DNA of 46,494 nt, taken from NCBI RefSeq assembly GCF_029813835.1, contig NZ_JARVKV010000055.1:1-46494 (forward strand), read 5' to 3'. Numbering within the stretch: position 1 is the first letter of the stretch; every line of letters starts with the position of its first letter. The translations under genes and the position numbers were made by a program. Shown here in pieces: positions 32,689 through 38,722 of the stretch. The notes beneath the pieces are model-generated. The model had not been told where the DNA came from and did not search any database. It was given only the letters and a program-made list of their open reading frames with translations. The stretch comes from Streptomyces sp. DH37 (GTDB lineage Bacteria > Actinomycetota > Actinomycetes > Streptomycetales > Streptomycetaceae).

Positions 32689-33918
32689 ATGACGAGCACG
32701 GATCTGCGGGTACTGCGCCGCGAGGAGTGGGACGACTGGTACGGAAGGCTCGAACTGGCCTTCGGGGAAACCGAACCGCCCGAGGCGCGGGCGCTGTGGC
32801 GGGACCTGACGGAGTTCGAGCGGTCGATCGCCGCCTGGGACGACGGGGAGATCGTCGGCACGGCCGGCACGCTGTCCTTCGGCCTGTCGGTGCCCGGCGG
32901 CGCGATCGTGCCCACCGGCGGGCTGTCGATGGTCAGCGTGGCCGCCACGCACCGGCGGCGCGGCATCCTGACCGCCATGATGCGGCGGCAGTTGGACGAC
33001 GTGCGGGCGGCCGGGGAGCCGCTGGCGGTGCTGACCGCCTCGGAGCCGGCGATCTACGGGCGCTTCGGCTACGGCGTCGCCGCCCGCCACGCGCGCGTGG
33101 AGGTCGACACGGCCCGGGTCCGGCTGGACGTGCCGCCGGACGCGGACGGGTTCCGGCTGCGGTACGCCGATCCGGCCGCGGCGCTGAAGGAGTGCGAGGC
33201 GCTGTACGCCCGCCGGGTGCCCTCCCGGCCCGGCATGCTGGAGCGGCGCCCGGGCTGGGAGCGGCAGGGGGTGCTGGACCCCGAGGGCTGGCGGGACGGC
33301 GCCTCGCCGCTGCGCTGCGTGCTGGCCGAGAAGGACGGCGAGTTGCGCGGGTACGCCCGCTACTCCGTCAAGCCGGAGTGGGACGCGTCCGGGCCGAAGG
33401 GCACGGTGGTGGTGCACGATCTGGAGGCGCTGGACCCGGCGGCGCACGCGGCGCTGTGGCGCTTCCTGTTCGGGATCGACCTGACCTCGACGGTGTCGGC
33501 CAAGTCCCGTCCGGTGGACGACCCGCTGTTCCACCTGGTCAGCGACCTCCGGCGCTGCGGGATCCTGCTGCGCGACCTGCTGCACCTGCGGCCGGTGGAG
33601 GTGGGCGCGGCGCTGGCGGCCCGCCGGTACGCGGCGCCGGTGGACGTGGTGCTGGAGGTCGAGGACGCCTTCTGCCCCTGGAACACGGGACGTTGGCGGC
33701 TGACGGGCGACGCCCGGGACGCCCGGTGCGTCCGCACCGACGCGGCGGCCGAACTGGAGCTGGGCGTCAGGGAGTTGGGCGAGGCCTATCTGGGCGGGAC
33801 GTCGCTGGCCGCGCTGGCGGGCGCCGGGCGGGTGCGGGAGCTGCGGGCGGGGGCGCTGGCCGAGGCCTCGACCGCGTTCTCCTGGCCCGTCGCGCCGTGG
33901 CTCCCGCACGGCTTCTGA
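32689..33918 (+). CDS. Eis-like GNAT N-acetyltransferase
   Basis: A 409-residue protein with the three-part layout of the Eis family: an N-terminal GNAT domain (acetyl-CoA motif SVAATHRRRGILTAMM, then LTASEPAIYGRFGYG), a second, degenerate GNAT-like domain and a C-terminal sterol-carrier-like domain (PVDVVLEVEDAFCPWNTGRW). Mycobacterial Eis acetylates aminoglycosides and other amines; the substrate here cannot be inferred. The C-terminal residue is F in LPHGF, fitting the family in which the C-terminal carboxylate takes part in catalysis. It is divergent from the phosphatase gene with 114 bases between them. GATAGT nine bases upstream of the ATG may be its -10. Confidence 0.92.
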   Translation: MTSTDLRVLRREEWDDWYGRLELAFGETEPPEARALWRDLTEFERSIAAWDDGEIVGTAGTLSFGLSVPGGAIVPTGGLSMVSVAATHRRRGILTAMMRRQLDDVRAAGEPLAVLTASEPAIYGRFGYGVAARHARVEVDTARVRLDVPPDADGFRLRYADPAAALKECEALYARRVPSRPGMLERRPGWERQGVLDPEGWRDGASPLRCVLAEKDGELRGYARYSVKPEWDASGPKGTVVVHDLEALDPAAHAALWRFLFGIDLTSTVSAKSRPVDDPLFHLVSDLRRCGILLRDLLHLRPVEVGAALAARRYAAPVDVVLEVEDAFCPWNTGRWRLTGDARDARCVRTDAAAELELGVRELGEAYLGGTSLAALAGAGRVRELRAGALAEASTAFSWPVAPWLPHGF

Positions 33919-33935
33919 CGGCCGGCTCCGGGGCT

Positions 33936-33951
33936 CCGCCGGGCCCGGCGG
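33936..33951. terminator. palindrome between converging genes
   Basis: CCGCCGGGCCCGGCGG is a perfect 16-bp palindrome in the 42-base space between the Eis-like gene and the glycosylase gene. It may act as a short terminator for both; without a spacer the hairpin would be modest. Confidence 0.35.
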
Positions 33952-33960
33952 GCCGGCCGC

Positions 33961-34797
33961 TCACGGCTTCTGGCAGGCGGGGCACCAGAACAGGTTGCGG
34001 GCGGCGAGCGGGGCGGTGCGGACCTCCTCGCCGCAGACGTGGCAGGGCATCCCGGCGCGGCGGTAGACGTACACCTCGCCGCCGTGGTCGTCCACGCGCG
34101 GCGGGCGGCCCATGGCCTCGGGGGTGTGCTCGGGCCGTACGGTGTCGATGCGGTTGTTGCGCACGCCCTCGCGCATCAGCCCGACCAGGTCGGCCCAGAT
34201 CGCGTCCCACTCGGCCCGGGTGAGGTCCTTCCCCGCCCGGTACGGGTCGATGGCGTGCCGGAAGAGGACCTCGGCGCGGTAGACGTTGCCGACGCCCGCC
34301 ACGACCTTCTGGTCCATCAGCAGCGCGGCGATCGTGGTGCGGCTGCGGGAGATCCGCGCCCAGGCCCGCCCGGGGTCGGCGTCGGCGCGCAGCGGGTCGG
34401 GGCCCAGGCGGCCGGCGACCGCGTCCTTCTCCGCCTCGGTGAGCAGTTCGCAGGTGTTGGGACCGCGCAGGTCGGCGTAGGCGAGGGGGGCTTCGGCGGT
34501 GGCCAGGCGCAGCCGTATCAGCCCCACGGGTGCCGGGGGCGGGCCGTCGCCGTGCCGGAAGGAGCCGTACAGGCCGAGGTGGATGTGGATCCAGTCGCCC
34601 CCGGCGGATCCCCCGGCGCCGGTGAAGCCCAGGAAGAGGTGCTTGCCGTGGGCGTCGGCCGAGCCGAGCGTCCGGCCGTCGACGAGGGCGGCGCCCGCCT
34701 CGAACCGGCCCTGGGGGCTGGACGCCCGTACGGGCCGGCCGCCGAACCTGTCGTCGAGGTCGGCGGCCAGCCGGTGGATGGTGTGGCCTTCTGGCAC
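33961..34797 (-). CDS. Fpg/Nei family DNA glycosylase
   Basis: A 278-residue bifunctional DNA glycosylase/AP lyase of the Fpg/Nei family, which removes oxidised bases. After the initiator the protein starts P-E-G (catalytic P2 and E3 in MPEGHTIHRL). The conserved lysine of Nei/Fpg appears in ADAHGKHLFLGF, the helix-two-turn-helix in QKVVAGVGNVYRAEVLFR, and the zinc finger in CHVC and CPAC near the C-terminus. The MPEGHT start and HGKHLF spacing look more like the actinobacterial Nei2 group than MutM. The GTG start follows rpiB by eight bases; the two are cotranscribed. Confidence 0.93.
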   Translation of the reverse strand: MPEGHTIHRLAADLDDRFGGRPVRASSPQGRFEAGAALVDGRTLGSADAHGKHLFLGFTGAGGSAGGDWIHIHLGLYGSFRHGDGPPPAPVGLIRLRLATAEAPLAYADLRGPNTCELLTEAEKDAVAGRLGPDPLRADADPGRAWARISRSRTTIAALLMDQKVVAGVGNVYRAEVLFRHAIDPYRAGKDLTRAEWDAIWADLVGLMREGVRNNRIDTVRPEHTPEAMGRPPRVDDHGGEVYVYRRAGMPCHVCGEEVRTAPLAARNLFWCPACQKP

Positions 34798-34805
34798 GGG
34801 TCGGT

Positions 34806-35294
34806 TCAGTCCTGCTGCGGGTGGTGGGCGGGGACGGGCGGGAGGGCCCCGGTCCGCTCGTACGACGAGAGCATGTCGATGCGGCGGACGTGCCGCTCGT
34901 CGCCGGAGAACGGGGTGTCGAGGAAGGCCCGCACGAAGGAGACGGCCTCCTCGGTGGTGTGCATCCGGGCGCCGACGCTGATCACGTTGGCGTTGTTGTG
35001 CTCCCGGCCCAGCCTGGCGGTCTCCACGCTCCACGCCAGGGCGGCCCGCACTCCCTTGACCTTGTTGGCGGCGATGGCCTCGCCGTTGCCCGAGCCGCCG
35101 ATGACGATGCCCAGGGAGTCCTCGTCGTCGGCCGTCTGCTCCGCGGCGCGCAGGCAGAAGGGCGGGTAGTCGTCAGCCGCGTCGTAGAGGTGCGGGCCGC
35201 AGTCGACGGGCTCGTGCCCGGCCTCCTTCAGCCACTGGACGAGGTGGTTCTTCAGTTCGTAGCCGGCATGGTCGGAGCCGAGGTACACGCGCAT
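34806..35294 (-). CDS. rpiB: ribose-5-phosphate isomerase B
   Basis: A 162-residue RpiB/LacAB-type isomerase that interconverts ribose 5-phosphate and ribulose 5-phosphate in the pentose phosphate pathway. Family motifs are YLGSDHAGYELKNHL, VDCGPHLYDAADDYP, LGIVIGGSGNGEAIAANKV (anion-hole and active-site loop with S and G residues) and REHNNANVISVGARM. The active-site position that is Cys in many RpiB enzymes is Ser here (GGSGNGE), as in mycobacterial RpiB. The ATG lacks a ribosome-binding site; TAGACT ends seven bases before it, so a leaderless mRNA is likely. The bioY gene lies 25 bases upstream. Confidence 0.95.
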   Translation of the reverse strand: MRVYLGSDHAGYELKNHLVQWLKEAGHEPVDCGPHLYDAADDYPPFCLRAAEQTADDEDSLGIVIGGSGNGEAIAANKVKGVRAALAWSVETARLGREHNNANVISVGARMHTTEEAVSFVRAFLDTPFSGDERHVRRIDMLSSYERTGALPPVPAHHPQQD

Positions 35295-35301
35295 GGGACG
35301 G

Positions 35302-35307
35302 AGTCTA
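35302..35307 (-). promoter_or_regulatory. -10 element for a leaderless rpiB mRNA
   Basis: TAGACT on the minus strand, seven bases before the rpiB ATG. The promoter would overlap the end of bioY. No clear -35 is visible. Confidence 0.45.
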
Positions 35308-35319
35308 TTCAGCGCCGGT

Positions 35320-35928
35320 TCAGGACGTGCGCCCGACCAGCTTCCAGGCCGCGGGAAGGGCTCCCATGGCCAGGGCCGCCTTGAGCGCGTCGCCGACCAG
35401 GAAGGGCACCAGACCGGCCGCGACGGCCTGTCCGGCGGACATGCCCGTGGCCAGCGCCAGGTAGGGGACGCCGACGGCATAGATGACGGCGGTGCCCACG
35501 GCCATGGTCCCGGCGGTGCGCAGCACCCCGCGGTCCCCGCCGCGGCGGGCCAGGGCGCCGACGACGACGGCGGCCAGCAGCATGCCGAGGATGTACCCGA
35601 AGGAGGGCATCGCGGCGCCGGAGGCGCCCTCGGCGAACCACGGCATCCCGGCCACGCCCGCGGCGGCGTACAGGCCCAGGGAGGCCAGGCCGCGGCGGGC
35701 GCCCAGGCCGGCGCCGACGAGCAGGGCGGCGAAGGTCTGGCCGGTGACGGGGACGGGCGAGCCCGGCACGGGGACGGCGAGCTGCGCGGCCACACCGGTG
35801 AGCGCGGCGCCGCCGACGACCAGCGCCACGTCGCGCACCCGGGCGCGGGCGGCCGTGGAGGCGGGCAGGACGTCGGCGAGGACGGCGCCCGGGCGGACGG
35901 TGGCTGTGGTGGTGGCAGGGGTGCTCAT
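35320..35928 (-). CDS. bioY: BioY biotin transporter substrate-binding subunit
   Basis: A 202-residue membrane protein of the BioY family, the biotin-specific S component of ECF transporters. Six hydrophobic segments are visible. The family segments are AQLAVPVPGSPVPVTGQTFA, GLGLYAAAGVAGMPWF-like (ASLGLYAAAGVAGMPWFAEG), PSFGYILGMLLAAVVVGALA and LVPFLVGDALKAALAM. No ATPase or EcfT gene is nearby, so it either uses a shared energising module elsewhere or acts alone, as shown for some BioY proteins. The second start codon (ATG at 35928) is favoured because GGAG lies five bases upstream; the adjacent GTG is only two bases from it. A repeated element upstream may be its operator. Confidence 0.93.
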   Translation of the reverse strand: MSTPATTTATVRPGAVLADVLPASTAARARVRDVALVVGGAALTGVAAQLAVPVPGSPVPVTGQTFAALLVGAGLGARRGLASLGLYAAAGVAGMPWFAEGASGAAMPSFGYILGMLLAAVVVGALARRGGDRGVLRTAGTMAVGTAVIYAVGVPYLALATGMSAGQAVAAGLVPFLVGDALKAALAMGALPAAWKLVGRTS

Positions 35929-35964
35929 CACGGCTCCGGATGTCTGGGGACTTCGGGGAACGCC

Positions 35965-35985
35965 CCGACGTTAACCGACGTTAGC
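35965..35985. promoter_or_regulatory. candidate bioY operator
   Basis: CCGACGTTA occurs twice, 10 bp apart (35965 and 35975). In the same stretch GTTAAC-CGAC-GTTAGC forms an inverted repeat with one mismatch (35970-35985). It lies about 40 bases before the bioY start, where a biotin-responsive repressor would bind. The regulator is unknown. Confidence 0.4.
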
Positions 35986-36141
35986 CCCGGTTCCCCCGTG
36001 AGATTGGCGACAAAGAAGGGCTGGTCCAGCTTGTGGGAGACGGCTGGAAAGGCGCTGGAGGACGCCCTGCGCGGGCGCCCGCGCCGCATTTCCGGTGGTC
36101 TCGCGGCGGACCGGGCGGAAGTGCACGGAGGGTGAACAAGA

Positions 36142-36158
36142 TGTCCGGATAGCGGACA
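36142..36158. promoter_or_regulatory. inverted repeat upstream of the permease gene
   Basis: TGTCCG-GATAG-CGGACA, a perfect 6-base inverted repeat with a 5-base spacer, about 100 bases before the permease start. It has the form of a dimeric repressor site. Confidence 0.35.
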
Positions 36159-36199
36159 GGAAAGCGGGGGCCGTTGCCGCCGGCCGGGTCCGGCGCCCA

Positions 36200-36230
36200 C
36201 ACTGACCGAGTGCGGAGCCAATTGTTCCGC
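36200..36230. promoter_or_regulatory. two adjoining palindromes upstream of the permease gene
   Basis: CACT-GACCG-AGTG (36200-36212) adjoins the 19-base near-palindrome GCGGAGCCAATTGTTCCGC (36212-36230). They end 31 bases before the permease ATG and could be operators overlapping its promoter. Confidence 0.35.
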
Positions 36231-36261
36231 TTCCCCCGACCCCCTGGACGGCACCCTCCCC

Positions 36262-37695
36262 ATGCCCGGTACGCCCGACCTGAAGACCACCGGCTCCCCC
36301 CACCGGGACCCGGACACCATCGAGCGCTCCGCCCTCTCCCACGGCCTCAAGCAGCGCCATCTGTCGATGATCGCCCTCGGCGGCGTGATCGGCGCCGGCC
36401 TCTTCGTCGGCTCCGGGGCGGGCATCGCCGCCGCGGGCCCGTCGATCGTCGTGGCGTACGCCCTCTCCGGGCTGCTGGTGATGCTGGTGATGCGGATGCT
36501 CGGCGAGATGTCGGCCGCCCATCCCGCCTCCGGCTCCTTCTCCGTGCACGCCGAGCGCGCGATCGGGCCGTGGGCCGGCTTCACCGCCGGGTGGATCTTC
36601 TGGGTGCTGCTGTGCGTGGCCGTCGCCGTGGAGGCGCTGGGTGCGGCGACGATCATGGCGGGCTGGCTCCCGGGCACCCCGCAGTGGCTGTGGGTCGCCG
36701 TCTTCATGGCCCTCTTCACCGGCAGCAACCTGCTGGCGGTGCGGAACTTCGGCGAGTACGAGTTCTGGTTCGCCGCCCTGAAGGTCGCCGCGATCGCCCT
36801 CTTCATCGCCCTGGGCCTGGTGGCCGTGCTCGGGCTGCTGCCCGGCACCCCCTCCCCCGGCCTGACCAACCTCACCGGGCAGGGCGGCTTCCTCCCCAAC
36901 GGCGCGGAGGGCCTGGTGGTCGGCCTGCTGGCCTCGGTCTTCGCCTACGGCGGACTGGAGACGGTCACCATCGCCGCGGCCGAGTCGCGGGATCCGGTGC
37001 GGGGCGTGGCCAAGGCCGTGCGCACGGCGATGTGGCGCATCGCGGTCTTCTACGTCGGCTCGATCGCGGTGATCGTCACGCTGATCCCCTGGGACGACGA
37101 GTCGGTGCTCTCCGGCCCGTACGCCGCCGTGCTGGACCACATCGGGGTCCCGGCCGCCGCCCAGATCATGAACGTGGTGGTGCTGGTCGCCCTGCTGTCG
37201 GCCATGAACGCCAACATCTACGGCGCCTCGCGCATGGCGTACTCCCTGGTCGCCCGGGGCGAGGGGCCCGCCTTCCTGGGGAAGGTCGACGGCGGCGTGC
37301 CGCGCCGGACGGTGCTCGCCTCGGCGGCCTTCGGATTCTTCGCGGTGCTGCTGAGCTTCCGGTGGCCCGACACCGTCTTCGCCTGGCTGCTGAACATGGT
37401 GGGCGCCGCCGTGCTGGTGGTGTGGGGCTTCATCGCGGTCTCCCAGCTGATCACGCGCCGCCGGCTGGAGCGGGAGGCGCCGGAGCGGCTGGTGGTGCGC
37501 ATGTGGCTGTTCCCCGCGCTGACCTGGCTGTCCCTGGCGGGGGTGGCCGCGGTGCTGCTGCTGATGCTGCGCGAGGGCGACACCCGCACGCAGCTCGCCT
37601 TCACCGCCGGCCTCACCCTGGCCCTGTCGGCGGCCGGGCTGGTGCGCCAGCGGCGGGCGGCGCGTACGGCCGGCGCGACGGCGCGCGGACGGTAG
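36262..37695 (+). CDS. amino acid permease (APC superfamily)
   Basis: A 477-residue transporter with about twelve transmembrane helices, of the amino acid/proton symporter family that includes GabP, AnsP and AroP. The first helix has the substrate-binding Gly-rich motif SMIALGGVIGAGLFVGSG, followed by MRMLGEMSAAHPASGSF. FAYGGLETVTIAAAESRDP in helix 6 and MNANIYGASRMAYSLVARG after helix 8 are further family marks. The N-terminal 30 residues and the last 20 (Arg/Ala-rich) are cytoplasmic. The substrate cannot be assigned by eye; the sequence is closest in feel to GabP. The ATG has no strong ribosome-binding site. It stands alone on its strand with operator-like palindromes upstream and a 20-bp hairpin downstream. 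Confidence 0.93.
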   Translation: MPGTPDLKTTGSPHRDPDTIERSALSHGLKQRHLSMIALGGVIGAGLFVGSGAGIAAAGPSIVVAYALSGLLVMLVMRMLGEMSAAHPASGSFSVHAERAIGPWAGFTAGWIFWVLLCVAVAVEALGAATIMAGWLPGTPQWLWVAVFMALFTGSNLLAVRNFGEYEFWFAALKVAAIALFIALGLVAVLGLLPGTPSPGLTNLTGQGGFLPNGAEGLVVGLLASVFAYGGLETVTIAAAESRDPVRGVAKAVRTAMWRIAVFYVGSIAVIVTLIPWDDESVLSGPYAAVLDHIGVPAAAQIMNVVVLVALLSAMNANIYGASRMAYSLVARGEGPAFLGKVDGGVPRRTVLASAAFGFFAVLLSFRWPDTVFAWLLNMVGAAVLVVWGFIAVSQLITRRRLEREAPERLVVRMWLFPALTWLSLAGVAAVLLLMLREGDTRTQLAFTAGLTLALSAAGLVRQRRAARTAGATARGR

Positions 37696-37741
37696 CCGGC
37701 CCCCGCCGCGCCCCGCGCCGTACGCCCCGCCGTCCCCGAGC

Positions 37742-37791
37742 GGCACGGAACGGCTCCCGCGCGGTCCTGTGCGCGGGAGCCGCTCCGTGCC
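37742..37791. terminator. bidirectional terminator between permease and nitroreductase genes
   Basis: Arms 37742-37762 and 37771-37791 form 20 base pairs with a single A/C mismatch (8 bp, mismatch, 12 bp) around an eight-base loop GGTCCTGT. It lies between two converging genes. Confidence 0.8.
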
Positions 37792-37812
37792 CACGGCCCG
37801 TGGGAGCGGGGC

Positions 37813-38460
37813 TCAGTCGAACGTCGGGTCCTCGGTGCGGGTCCGCTTCAGCTCGAAGAAGCCGGGGGTGGAGGCCACCATCAGCGTGCCGTCCCACAGC
37901 CGGGCGGCCGCCTCGCCCTTGGGCGCCGGGGTGACGACCGGGCCGAAGAAGGCGGTCTGCCTCCCGTCCGCGCCCGGCACGGCGATCACCGGGGTGCCGA
38001 CCTCCTGGCCGACCAGGCCGATGCCCTCCTCGTGCGAGGCCCGCAGCCGCTCGTCGTACGCGTCGGAGTGCGCCGCGTCCGCCAGCTCCTCCGGGAGACC
38101 GGCCTCCTTCAGGGCGTCGACGATCGTGGCGCGCTCGTTGGGGAGGCCCCGGTTGTGGAAGCGGGTGCCGAGGGCGGTGTAGAGGGGGCCGAGCACCTCG
38201 GAGCCGTGCTTCTGCTCGGCGGCGATCAGCACGCGCACCGGGCCCCAGCCGGCCTCCATCAGGTCGACGTACTGCTGCGGCAGCTCGTCCAGCCGGTTCT
38301 CGTTGAGCACCGACAGGCTCATCACGTGCCAGCGCACCTCGACCGGGCGGACCTTCTCCACCTCCAGCATCCAGCGGGAGGTCATCCAGGCCCACGGGCA
38401 GATGGGGTCGAACCAGAAGTCGGCGGGGATTCTGCTCGCGCTCTCGGACGTCTCGGGCAT
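37813..38460 (-). CDS. DsbA-fold mycothiol-dependent nitroreductase homologue (Rv2466c family)
   Basis: A 215-residue DsbA/thioredoxin-fold protein close to mycobacterial Rv2466c, a mycothiol-dependent reductase. Shared blocks, from memory of that protein, are ADFWFDP, SRWMLEVEKVR, WHVMSLSVLNENR, WGPVRVLIAAEQ, EVGTPVIAV and a C-terminal FELKRTRTEDPTFD. The active site reads CPWA (C21 to A24) where Rv2466c has CPWC, so only the nucleophilic Cys remains. The ATG has GAGGAG seven bases upstream. The gene stands alone, divergent from pepN. Upstream lie a SigR-like promoter (38596-38622) and a 10-bp repeat array in the leader, which fits control by thiol stress. Confidence 0.9.
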   Translation of the reverse strand: MPETSESASRIPADFWFDPICPWAWMTSRWMLEVEKVRPVEVRWHVMSLSVLNENRLDELPQQYVDLMEAGWGPVRVLIAAEQKHGSEVLGPLYTALGTRFHNRGLPNERATIVDALKEAGLPEELADAAHSDAYDERLRASHEEGIGLVGQEVGTPVIAVPGADGRQTAFFGPVVTPAPKGEAAARLWDGTLMVASTPGFFELKRTRTEDPTFD

Positions 38461-38480
38461 GCGGGTTCTCCTCGTCATAC

Positions 38481-38530
38481 GGTGGCACGCCGTGGCATAC
38501 AGCGGCACGCTGCGACATACCGTGGCGTAC
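38481..38530. repeat. five 10-bp degenerate repeats in the nitroreductase leader
   Basis: Successive units on the plus strand read GGTGGCACGC, CGTGGCATAC, AGCGGCACGC, TGCGACATAC and CGTGGCGTAC, with consensus NGYGGCAYRC; odd and even units alternate in detail. A partial sixth unit, CTCGTCATAC, precedes them. They end 20 bases from the ATG of the minus-strand gene. Confidence 0.8.
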
Positions 38531-38595
38531 GGTTCACGGGCCGGGGCGCACGGGCGGCGGCCGTCGCGCGGACGGCCGCCCCGGCGTCCCACGGG

Positions 38596-38622
38596 AACGC
38601 CGGGGGACGGCCCGGTGATTCC
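38596..38622 (-). promoter_or_regulatory. SigR-like promoter of the nitroreductase gene
   Basis: On the minus strand GGAAT (38618-38622), 19 bases, GTT (38596-38598) matches the SigR consensus GGAAT-N18/19-GTT. SigR controls thiol-redox genes, including mycothiol functions, in Streptomyces. The leader would be about 130 bases and contain the 10-bp repeats. Confidence 0.5.
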
Positions 38623-38722
38623 CGGCCCGTCCGACCGACCGGTCGACCGGCCGTACGGCGGCGCGGCACCGCATGAAATCCTGACCTCCTGTGTTCGCGA
38701 CGCGAGACGAGGGAGTCACGCC

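Larger units (their letters stand above)
35929..36261. other. 333-base divergent region with several palindromes
   Basis: The region between bioY (minus) and the permease (plus) holds the repeated element at 35965-35985, a perfect 16-bp palindrome GCGCGGGCGCCCGCGC (36069-36084), the inverted repeat TGTCCG-GATAG-CGGACA (36142-36158) and two adjoining palindromes at 36200-36230. No gene is seen. Confidence 0.6.

Noticed and set aside
38481..38530. CRISPR-like array
   Set aside because: Units are 10 bp without spacers and no cas gene is present.
38303..38722. 140-codon upstream extension of pepN
   Set aside because: It is antisense to the nitroreductase gene and its promoter; GAGGGAG before the GTG at 38723 marks the start.
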